Assembly (NCBI RefSeq): GCF_963583255.1
Contig: NC_084819.1
Span: 9,070,001 to 9,134,000 of the forward strand
Direction of reading: 5' to 3'
Origin: Pyrus communis
Taxonomy: Eukaryota; Streptophyta; Magnoliopsida; Rosales; Rosaceae
DNA length: 64,000 nucleotides
Shown: one piece after another, positions 45,783 through 57,310 of the stretch
Layout: each line of letters begins with the position of its first letter
How positions within the stretch are numbered: the stretch's first letter is position 1
Notes under the pieces: model-generated
Seen by the model: only the letters and a program-made list of their open reading frames with translations
The model's database searches: none
Told to the model about the DNA's origin: nothing
Program-made: the position numbers and the translations under genes

Positions 45783-48349
45783 AAGTCTAGTAGTTGGTGA
45801 ATCCTTTTAGGTTTTGTAGTTCATACTTTGTGATTTGAATGTTGTAATTGTTACAAGCTTTATTCTTGCTTCTTTGAATGTGAATTTTGTTAGAAAATTT
45901 GCCATCTCAAATGTTGTAGATGTAGTTCATATGAGCATGAATTTTGGAGCTAAAATTTGGTGCCATGTTTTTGGGGAAATTCGGCCAAATCCAAAGGGTG
46001 GATTTTTGGGTTCTTGTTTGACTTGTTAAAAGTGTTTTAAAGTGACTTTTGGAACCCCTATGTACCCTAGTATGGTTGTATGTTATTTCCCTTAAGTTTG
46101 AGTGGTTTTGGTATGTTTTTGGGTGAAGAATGTTCATGGAGCTCTTATGGGTTTTCATGAATGTTCTTCATTGTTCTTGATATGTTCTTGCCAAGAACAA
46201 AAGGTTTGGTGTTTTGATTCAAAGTTTTGATTTATTTCATAAAGTTTTTGTTTTGAAATATTTCTTATGTTTAAATATATTAGATATTTATTTTGAAAAA
46301 TTAAAGAAATTTTAGTGGGTAGGTGTGTAATGATTTATTCCATTTCACCCACCCCACTTACAAAAACTTTGAAATTTTTTTTTATTACTTTGCTTCAAAA
46401 CCGGCCACCCTACTCAATTAGGGTCCTTGTGGGGCTTTTATGCAATTACATAAAGTTTTGATACTTTTGTGTATTTGTACTTTGACCCAAAAGTTTACGT
46501 TTTTACGTAAAGGTCCAAAATCACTAAAAGGACAAATTGTTTTGCTCCTTTAATGAAGTTTTAGCTTTTGTGGAAATTTTTGGGTTCTAGTTGTAATTAC
46601 ATGAAGTAGTGGACTTTTGTGTTTTTTACAAAGTGACCCCAAAAGTTTAAGTTTTTGCAAAATGGCCCAAATTAGGTAGAGAACAAAATTGTTTTGTCTC
46701 TTTAAATGAGAATTGGATTTTCACTTCATTTAGCTCCATTTAAATCAATTCTATGGATACAAAAACCAAATGAAAATGTTGCATTCAAGTTTAATTAGTT
46801 AAAGCGTTAATTAATTAAAGAAAGGGTGATTATGAACCTAAGCCTACTATAATTGAGCTATGTGAAAGGCCGTTTCAAATTTGTTTGAACCATGGGAATG
46901 TGTAGATTAAATTTTGGTTGTAATTTGATATGATCAATTGTTGTAAAAGAGCATAAGCTCTTCTTTACTTTAAAGTAATTTGATTTGATCAATTGTTGTA
47001 AAGAGCATAAGCTCATATTTACTTTGAAGTACTTCTTTCTTGCTTTATTTGATATGCATGAAATGAAGTAGTTGGGTCCAACGCCCTAAGACAACACGCC
47101 TTAATGTGATTAAACGCGTAACTAAAATCAATCTCCATCCCTAGTCCGAGATTCAACACAAGGCTCGTGTTGGATCTAATCAAAGGTTCATAGTCATCCT
47201 AAGGCCCTAAGGCAACTATATAGTCCATCAATGAATGCAAAGATTATGTTAGTAGTACCATATAGTCTTGCTTTAAAAACCGTTTTAAAAGCATAGTGGG
47301 AGTATTATATACTACTAAATCAATCATATGGACCAATAGTTGTAATAGGACCAAAATGTTTTAATTGGATTAAAATGTATATTTATGTGATGAGACCTAA
47401 AACCCTCAACCAAACCATTATTAAGTTGATAAGCGAGAGATGCTTTGAACATTTCTTCGTAGGCCTTCCACCGTGGTGGGCTCCAATCGTTTGTGACTTG
47501 TACACTAGCTTCATCCTATAATGGGGAAGTTCAAAGTATGTGCTTACATCCAGGAGGAGTCCATAAACATATGATGAGGTGAGTGTAGACAACGAGTATG
47601 ACCAACATGATATAATTCTGAGGTTATGCTTGAACCTCTACATAAACTAAGCATGGTGGGAATAACTTAACTAAGTGCAATGGTGCCAACATGATATAAT
47701 TCTGAGGCATTCATTCTCTAGAGGCCAAACTAGATGGGTAATTACAAGAGTTCTAAATGACTAAAGTGTTATTCTCTCATCATTATTTTTGCTAACCAAC
47801 ATGATATAATTCTGAGGTGGGCTTGGTAATGGTGAGTCTCCCATGCCCCGCTAAGAGTTCAATATAACTCTCGAATTCCGATGAGGGATATGGAATTTGC
47901 CAAAAATAGTGGGTGGTGCTATTTGATTTAAAGACCCGAATCAAATGACTTAAAATCAATCAATTTATATTCGTTATGTATTTGTTTACCAATATATTTG
48001 CAAACGCTATCCAAAACTTGACAAAGAAAAGCCGAATGCTTTAATTTCCGGACTTAGTTCTACAATCCCATAGATTGCCTTTAATGGCTTGTAGATGTAA
48101 CTAAGTAGTCTCATCCTCACAATCTTCCTATTGATAATGTATCATTTGAAGAATATGTTAGATAAGTCTAACATGAGAAGGACAACACTTTTAATGTCAT
48201 AATTCTTCAAATACAAATTGTTGTATGAAGAAATGAGAGTTGCCTTGAACAACTCTTGAAAGTTTGTAATTATGTTTAGAACATAATGGTTGGTTGACAA
48301 AAATAGTCCATCAACATGGACTTATGATGATTTTGAATCATTGAGTGTT
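45783..48349 (+). other. Noncoding leader region of the copia-type element
   Basis: No ORF with a recognisable product over about 2.5 kb. It contains three copies of CAACATGATATAATTCTGAG (47603, 47687 and 47797, each followed by G) and repeated TGATCAATTGTTGTAAA with AGAGCATAAGCTC near 46930-47015. Such long leaders occur in large plant copia elements and their non-autonomous relatives. Confidence 0.5.
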
Positions 48350-49358
48350 GAAGTGTTAAACCACTTAACGAGACGGAAATTAGGCAAGGACTTCACCTTT
48401 GTGTCCCTATCCTAATGGTTCACCAAGTTTATTGTAAACTATATAGTGAACAATAACCACACACTCTCGAAATTGTTTGATGTGTATAACACAATTGAAA
48501 TAAGTTTCAAGAGAGATAGTGGGAGTTTAGGGACCATGACTATTGTAGTCAAAGGAGAAGTCAAATGAAGAAGGCAAAATAACTCCAAGGGAACAAACTT
48601 TCTTTATGAAAGGATGGACATTGGAAGGGGTATTTGCAAGAAATTTCTTGCAAGTGTCAAGAACACACCTTTCGAAGGTGTTGTAATATGTTCTTGAAAT
48701 AGTTCAAAACAGTTGGTTCTTCTACTTGAATGCTTGATTCCGTATTAGTAACTATGTTTTACAATTGTTGTAAAAGTGTGCTAATAAAAAGTAGAAGATT
48801 AATGAGAGAAGAGAAAGTACTTCACATTCGGAAAGTGAATAAAATATAGATCTCTGCGAAAGCGGATTGTACTTACTTCCTCATATGAACTACCAAAGAA
48901 ATTGGAAAATACTAAAGATTGTCTTTACATTCCAATTTTAAGGAACTTAAATCCGTCACTATAGTAGAGATGGATAAATGTTTTGTTTGACAAAACGTTG
49001 TTCTTTATTAATCAATAATTAGATTATTGTAATTTAATTGGTTGTCTCTATAGTAGAGATGATGTGGTAGTTTAACTGTTTCGAATACGATGATGCTTAA
49101 AACCCAAAAGGTTGCAAGGTAGTGACTAATCCCAACTGAGTTGTGATACCTCTAAAACATAAGTTACGAGTTGGTCATAGATGGATGCTTTGGATCGTTA
49201 GATCCGGATCCAATACCTTCCTGTTAAAATTGTATAGAGGCGAAATGTTCGAATCTTTATTCTTTTGGAAAGAAGAAAGAATCACAAAGTTGTTGAGGTT
49301 AATTCACTTAGATGTTAGTGGCACTTGTCCACAACATAATACTACTCATGTTGTATGA
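48350..49358 (+). pseudogene. Remnant of copia gag and integrase start
   Basis: Very degraded. Near 48360-48500 codons resemble a copia gag C-part (TLSKLFDVYNTIE). At 49143-49358 an ORF contains LYRGEMFESLFFWKEERITK and LLRLIHLDVSGTC, resembling the GAG-pre-integrase zinc region and integrase start (usually Cys...K/R...ELLxLIHxDVxGP). The position, after leader and before the gypsy insertion at 50128, fits gag-integrase order. No intact domain. Confidence 0.45.
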
Positions 49359-50127
49359 CATTCACCGAAGATCACTCTCGGTTGGACTATAGTTTATTTT
49401 GAATAAACACAAGTCCGAATACTTTGCAAAAGGTTTCAAAGAATTCAAGAAATGTAAGTAGATGAGTAAGACGTCTAAAGTATTTACCTCCTTAGATTTG
49501 ATCCAAGGAAAAAGTAACACATTAGATTAATTTCCTTGAAAGATATCAAGGAAGGTAGCATCGTAAGATAATGAATTTCTCCATTAGGAGAAGAACGAAC
49601 ATGAATAAGATTTAGTTCGTTGGACATTATCAATTACCCATATATATATGATACATACTTCTAAGACAACCTAGTTCCTATACCACAAGCTCCAAGGTAG
49701 TCCAGAAGGATTTATAAACCGTCTCAGTTGAATGGTTTGAACTTTATGACTATGTCATAGAGTTGCACCTCTTAATTTGAAAGAAATAAGAATGAAAATC
49801 CTTATGACTACATTGAGTGTATATACGATATATACTCAAGGAAATGGTAAAGTACCATTTGACCCGAAATAATGAAACCTTCACAGCTAATTGGTAGCTT
49901 AAGGTGACTACACTCAAAGAAAATGGTTGACTTTGAAGAAACCGTCTTTGACATAGTCTTAGTTTCAATTAATTTGAAGATTGCTAGAAACAACTAAATG
50001 GTGATTCAATGTTTGGACATAATATGGGTTTCCGAAACCATTATCAAGATAGTCTTGATAATATATGTCTAAAACTAAGAATCACAAGACAGGTTAGTTG
50101 TAGAGATCCATCCATCATGGATCTTAG
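49359..50127 (+). other. Degraded copia sequence before the gypsy insertion
   Basis: No supported ORF. Probably the decayed integrase region of the copia-type element, ended by the gypsy LTR at 50128. Confidence 0.4.
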
Positions 50128-50336
50128 TGTAGACATCAAAATTTCGGTGAAATGAATGTTGACCAATAATTAAAATTTCAACGCTCACGTGTCACATAAA
50201 TTTTACATGTAGCGTGTGACTCAACAAAAAATCGAAATAAATTGGAAAGGTCATCAAATAGGACACGTGTCAATACCTGGCAGAAATGATTTATTTCATC
50301 TGATTATTTAAATCCAAAAATCAAGTTTTGGAATTC

Positions 50337-50343
50337 TATAAAT
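50337..50343 (+). promoter_or_regulatory. TATA box of the gypsy LTR
   Basis: CTATAAATAGGAAGCC context; it would start the element RNA near 50370, so the hairpin array lies in the transcribed leader. Confidence 0.7.
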
Positions 50344-50503
50344 AGGAAGCCAAGGCATTCATTTCAAGGGGGAGAAAGAAAGGAAGAAAGAAAGAAAGAA
50401 GGGAATGTACATCACACCAAAACCTTGAAGCCTCGAAACTCTAAAGCTCTCAAGCAAATCCCGAAGGATCAAGAAAACACTCTTCATTCTTCGTAAAATC
50501 CTC

Positions 50504-50742
50504 CTTCAAGGCCAAGCCCCAACGGCCCTTGAAGAACTCCAACTGACTCAAGATCAAGCCCTGACGGCCCCTTGAAGAAAGTGTTCATCATCCGTTCATC
50601 CTAAGATCAAGCCCCAACGGCCCTTTGGATCAACAACCTCAACAAACCCATACACCCATTCTTCAAGATCAAGCCCAATGCCCCTTGAAGATCCGTTCAT
50701 CAACTGTTCATCCTTAGACCAAGCCCCGACAGCCCTTTGGAT
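50504..50742 (+). repeat. Array of five hairpins with a shared loop
   Basis: Hairpins at 50504-50534, 50548-50575, 50598-50630, 50661-50690 and 50710-50742. Stems are CTTCAAG/CTTGAAG (first, fourth), TCAAG/CTTGA (second), and ATCCTAAG or ATCCTTAG with CTTTGGAT (third, fifth). The loop is a variant of ATCAAGCCCCAACGGCC in all. Stems change together while loops stay. Confidence 0.7.
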
Positions 50743-50892
50743 CAACAACTCATCCACAAACCTACACCCTACGAAGATAGAATCAGAGGATCAAATTACA
50801 AAGAGATTGTAACCCCAAAATCATTAATACAAAATATATTTTGTACACGGTATTCTTGTTTCTTGTTGCAGGAATTTTTCGTGTTTACAAAC

Positions 50893-50910
50893 TTGGCACG
50901 CCCGGTGGGA
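50893..50910 (+). other. Likely primer binding site of the outer gypsy element
   Basis: TTGGCACGCCCGGTGGGA, three bases after the LTR. It is in the right place and has primer-site character; the matching tRNA is not assigned. Confidence 0.6.
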
Positions 50911-50955
50911 CCTCTCTACCTCTCATCTCTATCCTCAAATCATCGAAAAACGCAA

Positions 50956-52764
50956 ATGGCATCAAGAAAGGATCAAGCTGTTTCTGCAATCAAAGCAAAG
51001 AACAAGAACATCATCGCCGCAAGTGGTGATATTTCGGGCATAATAACCCGAAGTAAGGCAAGAGCTCTTTTTGCTGCGGCTTCCGCCCCTGCATTAACTC
51101 TGTCAAAGGAACAAGAGCACTTGAGGTACGAGCCTGTGATCACCCTAGCCTCGCTAAGGGCATCAAAGGGGGAAAGCCCGAGGAAATACTCAGAGTCCCT
51201 ACTCTCCGACGCTGATTCGAGCGGCAGTACAACCATGCAAGTCATGACCACTGGAGCAACTTCAATCGAGCAGCAGCTAGCTCAGATGAATGAAGCAATC
51301 GCAAAGCTCACACGGACTGTGGAAGAGAAGGACTTGCAGATTGCCGCACTTGTCAACCAACTAGATGCGCTGCCCGACGTGAAAGTCGACCCAAATATTG
51401 GCCTATTAAAGAAAGAAGACGACGAAGAAGAGGAGCCACCAGTGGAGAAAGTTGAAGAGAAGCCGAAGCTAGACCAAGCAACGGCATTCATGGGATCTCT
51501 CTCTATCCAGCAGCTACAGGAGATGATCGCAAGCACTGTCAAGACACAGTACGAAGGAAGCTCGCATGACTCCGCACTGTACTCAAAGCCTTACTCCAAG
51601 AAGATTGATGCTTTGAAGATGCCAAGGGGTTATCAGCCCCCAAAATTCATGCAGTTCGATGGAAAAGGCAACCCGAAGCAACATGTCGCCCATTTCATTG
51701 AAACTTGCAACAATGCTGGGACAGAAGGAGACTACCTCGTCAAACAGTTCGTGCGTTCACTGAAAAATAACGCTTTTGATTGGTACACTGACCTCGAACC
51801 TGAGTCTATCAACAGTTGGGACCAGCTAGAAAGGGAATTCCTCAACCGTTTCTACAGCACTCGTCGTACTGTAAGCATGCTAGAGCTGACCAGTACGAAA
51901 CAGTGGAGAGATGAACCTGTCGTCGACTACATAAATAGATGGCGCTCCTTAAGTCTGGATTGCAAAGATCGGCTTTCTGAAACCTCTGCCATTGAGATGT
52001 GCGTTCAAGGCATGCACTGGGGGTTACATTACATCCTCCAAGGCATAAAACCAAGAACATTCGAAGAGCTAGCAACTCGTTCCCACGACATGGAGCTGAG
52101 TATCGCTAATCACGGGAAAAAGGAGCCGATTGCTAACTTCAATAAGGATAAAGTATTCGCCCCAAATGTAGACAAGACCGGGAAGAAGCCCGCTAAGGAA
52201 GCTTTCACCGTCAACACTACCCCCGTCAAGACCTCCTCAGCGCCCATCAAGACCCCCTCAGCGCCCATCAAGATCTCATCCAAGAAGAAAGCGAAGGAGA
52301 TAAAGACAAGTGAGCCTTCTCGCACCCAAGACAGATACAAGAGCACCTTGAGAGAGTTGGAACAGAAAATGTACCATTTTCCTGACTCTGACATGGCTGC
52401 CATGTTAGATGACTTGCTGGAAAAAAAGGTGATTGAGCTACCCGAATGCAAGCGTCCTGAAGAAATGAATCGCACAAACGATCCTAGGTACTGGAAGTAC
52501 CATCGTATTGTGAGCCATCCTGTTGGCAAGTGCTTCGTTCTCAAAGAACTCATCATGAAGCTAGCACAACAAGGGCAAATTGAGCTCGACCTTGAGGACA
52601 CGGCCGCAACGCATACCACTACAATTGCGTTTGGATCGTTTAATCCTGTGCCTCTCCAAACGACACCTGGCCATTCCCGTGAATGCTCAAGTTGCACGGC
52701 ACCTCCTACACAACCATCACTGGAGAGAAGCGACCAAGATGCACATGCTGATGACGAAGAATGA
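50956..52764 (+). CDS. Gypsy gag protein, followed in frame by pol
   Basis: Gag builds the virus-like particle. I choose the ATG at 50956 ([20 protein letters not shown]), because the longer frame from 50737 starts inside the LTR. About 602 residues. There is a coiled-coil-like stretch with acidic tail ([20 protein letters not shown]), then the retrotransposon gag domain: [54 protein letters not shown] and [19 protein letters not shown] Lys/Pro/Ser-rich tandem repeat ([18 protein letters not shown]) follows near residue 425. The first stop is TGA at 52762-52764, after which the same frame continues into pol. The stop may be a mutation or a readthrough site. Confidence 0.9.
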   Translation: MASRKDQAVSAIKAKNKNIIAASGDISGIITRSKARALFAAASAPALTLSKEQEHLRYEPVITLASLRASKGESPRKYSESLLSDADSSGSTTMQVMTTGATSIEQQLAQMNEAIAKLTRTVEEKDLQIAALVNQLDALPDVKVDPNIGLLKKEDDEEEEPPVEKVEEKPKLDQATAFMGSLSIQQLQEMIASTVKTQYEGSSHDSALYSKPYSKKIDALKMPRGYQPPKFMQFDGKGNPKQHVAHFIETCNNAGTEGDYLVKQFVRSLKNNAFDWYTDLEPESINSWDQLEREFLNRFYSTRRTVSMLELTSTKQWRDEPVVDYINRWRSLSLDCKDRLSETSAIEMCVQGMHWGLHYILQGIKPRTFEELATRSHDMELSIANHGKKEPIANFNKDKVFAPNVDKTGKKPAKEAFTVNTTPVKTSSAPIKTPSAPIKISSKKKAKEIKTSEPSRTQDRYKSTLRELEQKMYHFPDSDMAAMLDDLLEKKVIELPECKRPEEMNRTNDPRYWKYHRIVSHPVGKCFVLKELIMKLAQQGQIELDLEDTAATHTTTIAFGSFNPVPLQTTPGHSRECSSCTAPPTQPSLERSDQDAHADDEE

Positions 52765-52767
52765 TGG

Positions 52768-52924
52768 ATGTTGGTAACCTACAAAAAGACAAGGAAACCA
52801 AGACCACGAGTCGTACAACCAAAGGTGGAACAAAGAAGAAATCACCACGGCCGCAACCATGCGAAGCCTAAAAGAAACATAAAGCATGATAAGACAACAT
52901 ATGCTGGGGAACCTACGGAGCAGG
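52768..52924 (+). pseudogene. Start of gypsy pol, cut by the gag-only element
   Basis: It continues gag's frame after the TGA, with a basic stretch (KKTRKPRPRVVQPKVEQRRN). It runs to the insertion at 52925, where the GCAGG duplication falls in the codons. Reading resumes at 63248 in the same frame when the duplication is counted once. The longer ORF end (52977) belongs to the inserted LTR. Confidence 0.8.
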
Positions 52925-55583
52925 TGATGCGAAATTTATACGCACACAAATTAAACCCTCTTTTTGTCAAATTGTAGTATAAGTATAAGTAGGGATCGTT
53001 CTGGACCGGGGGATTAGGAGGGATTGTTAATCACTTGGATTTGACTCAAAAATGTAAAAACACAATATAGAACACTAAACTAGACTCGAAAACGTAAAAT
53101 AAAGTTTAAAACACTATACTAGACTCAAAGAATTCAAAAATACTTTAAAACATAAACTAAACAGATTCTAAGCACTAAAGAACAAGAAAGTAAAGGGGGG
53201 GGTTTGATTTGACGAAATTAACTAAATTGCACAAATTGTAATTAAAGGCAAAACGTAAATATAAATGTGATGAAAATATGGATGATGGAATAGCCAAGGG
53301 GTTCTTCTCCACACATGTTACACTTGCATACAAGATTGATTCTCAGTTGGTCTTTCGATAAATGATGAAACTCAACGCCCCGGGTTAATTAGGTCCGCTT
53401 AAATTAACCGTCAAGTTTTCCTTAAGTTAATGAATTGGATGGGTTAGCGCAACGCAATTCACCACATTCTCCAAAAGTCCTTTACGTGAACAGCACAATA
53501 AAGATACAATCAAAGATCATTAAGTATTATGAAAACTATAAGTGTTGACGAGGCATTCGTTACTATGATGAGCATGAAACTCGTGCCAAGAATTCATTTA
53601 ACGCGATTGTTTATAAGCAACCTCCACTACTTGTGAATATAAGTTCATAACGATTAGGTGAAACTCACTTATATTCTAGCGTCATATTCATGCATGAAAA
53701 TTAAGCGCGCATTCTTAATAAACATTCATAAATAAGTTATCAATCAAACGGTTAAACAAATTGAATCCACAACTTATGAAATTCCAACGAAAGTTAATCA
53801 ATTCATATTGCAAGTAATAAACATAGTTTCGAATCACCCCCTAGCTAAAGGGGGTTTAGTTCCTCATATCTTTGAAATCAAAGAAACGCCTAAACATTCC
53901 AACAACTCAAACTTGAATTGTATGAACGTTTAGGCACTCTTCTCTTCCATTCCTCATACGTACAAAACAAAGAGAATTAAAATGAAACATTGAAATCAAA
54001 GAATCACCTAAACATTCCAACAACTCAAACTTGAATTGTATGAACGTTTAGGTCCTCTTCTCTTCCTCGTTGTTGTAGCACAAGGTCTAAGGTGAGGTTT
54101 GGGGGATTATGGAAATGGTAGAGGAGTGGTGTTGTGAAGTGTTGGAATGGTGTTTGGATTATAAGGGGAGAGATGGGAAGCTCACGGCTAGGGAAGGGAG
54201 AATGTGTTTGTAATGTGTTGTGTATGAAATGAGATGATCTTGAATGATGGGAATGCAAGGGCTTTTATAGGAGAATGAAGGTATAAATGGCTGTTTGTTT
54301 AAGCATGCAAGTGGCTAATTAATGATGGACAAATAGCTAGGAAAACTGTGAAAGCTGGAATTGCATGTGAAGGTGTTGGAATGTGAATGAAGGCCACGGC
54401 ATGGGATGTTTTTTCTGGAATGATGGCAGGTTGTGTATGTGTTTGGGAAGAGAATAAATGTATGATGGTGGCTGAATGATTAAAGGGAATGAATGGGAGT
54501 GACACTAGGTTGGTTATGCATGTGGAATGTGGCTGAATTGTTGGTGAAATGATGAATGGGAAAGCTGGAATTTCAAAGGGGGAGCCACGGCATGGACTAG
54601 TGTTTGAATGTGTAAAGTGTGTGTGAATGCATGTGAAGATGCTAATAAATAATGCATGTAGGGTTAGGAAATAAAATCATAACTTAAAGGGGAATGATTA
54701 AAGGGTGTTGAAAGGTTTGAAATGCATATGTAATGGCTGAAATTGTTGAGTAATGCACGGCTTTGTTGTTGGTTCTTTGGTGATGAATGCAATGATGAAA
54801 TGGATGGGAGTGCATGTGGATTAGGTGGTGTAATGATGAAGTGGGAAGTGCAAGAATGTGGTTGGAAATGGCTAAGGGGATGCACGGCTAGGAAGAAGAA
54901 TGAATGATGTGCATGTGTGTGAATGCATATGGATTAGGTGGAAAGAGGTGGGTGTGCATGTGAGTTGAAATGCATATGTTTAAATGGTTGAAATGTGTAG
55001 ATGATTATGAGTATGATAAGTGATAAGTGAATGATATGTTAAGTGATAAATGAATGATATGTGGTGAGTGATAAGTGAATGGAAGTGATAAGTGATAAGT
55101 GAATGGAAGTGATAAGTGAATGGTTTGATAAGTGATAAGTGATAAATGAATGATATGTTAAGTGATAAATGATATGATAAGTGAATGCTTTAAGTGTTTA
55201 AAATAGGGAACAAAGCCCTTCCTTGCATGGCAAGGAAGGGAGACACAAGGAAACACACGACAAAGTCCTAAGGTTGCAAGGAATGTTGTTTTTGTGTTCT
55301 AAAATGCGTAGGAGTCTTCAATGATGCTTCAACATGAGGTCTTTTAGGATTTAACTTTCCTACTTCAAGTCTTTAATTTCGTCCATCCTCTTGGCTCCAA
55401 GCATATGATATCCATTCCAATCTCTAATTTGCTCCAAAAGGCTCCAAAAGGCATCCTTTTGCATACCTTGCCCTTAGAACCTGAAAACACACAAAAGAAG
55501 CATAAAGGACTAAAATAACTAGAGAAACATAACGTAATTGCACGAGAACAAGCCATTTAAGTCGCATGAATATGCTCCTATCA
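52925..55583 (-). repeat. 3' LTR of the gag-only element
   Basis: TGATGCGAAATTTATACG to GAATATGCTCCTATCA on the plus strand. A block of about 117 bases is duplicated (53889-54005, 54007-54065), each copy holding a hairpin CCTAAACATTC/GAACGTTTAGG. AAGTGATAAGTGAATG tandem repeats span about 55008-55195. TATA-like CTATAAAAGC (minus) at about 54261-54270. Confidence 0.95.
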
Positions 55584-55600
55584 AATACCCCCACACTTAT
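55584..55600 (-). other. Polypurine tract of the gag-only element
   Basis: The minus strand reads AAGTGTGGGGGTATT directly before the 3' LTR (TGATAGGAGC). Confidence 0.8.
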
Positions 55601-57254
55601 CTTTTGCTAGTCCTCGAGCAAAACAGAAAGAAAAACAAAACAAAACCAAACGAAACAAAACAAGTAAAACACAACCTAAACCTTCCAACAACCGTCTTAG
55701 GGATTTCCAATGCACATGACACGTTAAAAATCATCATTCCCACAGATTTTAGTCATCTTCACACTTAAGTACATTCTTAATCATAGTCACCATATACTAG
55801 TTCACAATTAAGCATTTAAAACCATGTTTTGAATGTAGTAACATGCCTTAGAGAATTTGCTCAATTCCTTACAAGATATGCACTCGATTTTCACTCAGAT
55901 TTTCTAACTACACACCCTAATCTAGTCATATGTGAGAAGATTGATGTAAACATGAAAACGAACACTCACATATATGTATCACAAAGAACGCAATTTCTGG
56001 AGTTAATAAGCATGTTTAGATATGATCTCATGAATGGAATGCTACTACTTAGATGCGAGAACCAGTGACACCATATGCTCATACCAAGTTCAAACTCCAC
56101 AAATTGAAACACATAACACTCAAGATAGAAGTCAAGGGTTGTAACGGGGCTAGGGTATTGGCTAACAATGAAAGGTGAAGGATAAACAAACATTCTTAAA
56201 GCAATAGTGAGCAAAGTATTGAATCAGGCACATAGAATTCCCTTAAGAACGCAGAAGTCAACTTTGAACACCCAAGGGAAAGTCACACAAAACTTAGGGC
56301 CAAATTCACTTTTTGGACCCTTTCTTCAATCACTCATTCTTTCATTTTTTTTTTCAAGCTCTCTTTTTTTTTTTCTTTCTATCTTTCTTTTCTTTTGAAT
56401 CTCAAACATACTTAAGAACAAGCATTCCTTCCCCCACACTCATTTTCTTGCATAATGTAACTCAAAAGGAATTCATTTAAGTCATGCTCACTATCTTTTA
56501 AGAACAAGGGTGTGGATTGTCCTAAACTAGGCTAGGTGAGGAAAATATGGGTAAACAAAGAATAGAGGCTAAATAAGGCTCAACGGGGTTAAAACTTACA
56601 ACAAATACGAAATATGGGAAGTGAGGCTATTTGGCTATGGTGGCAACTACACAACTTCATCTTGATATATGTTATGCAAATCAATAACATGCTTTGAATG
56701 AAATGGGCATGAGTTCTAGCATTTGGAACTATATGATGAAACGCCTTCTAAGTAGTAACCAAGCAAAGAATAATGAGATCATGCAACGACTTTAGAAAAC
56801 AAGAAATCACAGATTATACTCTCCAAAGAACGTTATAGGCTCAAGTCTCTCAGGGTTGTAGCGTTTGTTTGAGTTCCTTCCTTCAAGCATGTTACATAAC
56901 TAATTTTTTTTCTTTTATGATTGCATGTGAAGTCATACATTATAACCATAACCAAGCATATACTAAGAGTAAATCAAACTTTTCTCCATGTTTATAACTC
57001 TTTTTAACAGTCATGCAATTAGAAACCAAATCTTTATCATTGTGTTGGAAGGTGACCTACGACACAAAAACACAAAAACGACTCAAAACACTCTTTTTAG
57101 GTTTTTCAAAAAAATGTTTTTCAAATTTTTATGTGATTTTCGGAGTTATAAAACAAAACACGCTAAAACAGTTTAAAAACACCTTAAAAACATTTAAAAC
57201 AGCAAGGAACAACACTTGAAGTTATGGGTGATAAAATTCAACGAATTTGCATCA
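55601..57254. other. Noncoding internal part of the gag-only element
   Basis: AT-rich, with AAACAAAAC-type repeats near the left end. No ORF has a recognisable product. A C/T-rich tract is at about 56335-56395. Confidence 0.5.
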
Positions 57255-57310
57255 ACATACTTAGTTACCCCCCCACACTTAAATCAAACATTGTCCTCAA
57301 TGTTTTAAGC
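57255..57310 (-). other. Athila-type 3' block with a second purine tract
   Basis: The minus strand reads CATTGAGGACAATGTTTGAT then TTAAGTGTGGGGGGG. From memory, this sequence commonly lies downstream of pol in plant Athila-type gypsy elements. It resembles the true polypurine tract at 55584 and could be an internal second priming site. Confidence 0.65.

Larger units (their letters stand above)
50128..50889 (+). mobile_element. 5' LTR of the outer gypsy element
   Basis: It begins TGTAGACATCAAAATTTCGG and ends TTTCGTGTTTACA. A TATA box (TATAAAT, 50337-50343) lies about 210 bases in. A GAAA-type simple repeat follows at about 50378-50402, and five hairpins with related loops lie downstream of it at 50504-50742. 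The primer-site-like sequence and gag come directly after. The matching 3' LTR is outside the window. Confidence 0.83.

Noticed and set aside
54025..54258. Short ORFs repeated in both gag-only LTRs (also 61683-61916)
   Set aside because: Low-complexity Ser/His/Pro sequence in noncoding LTR; duplication explains their presence twice.
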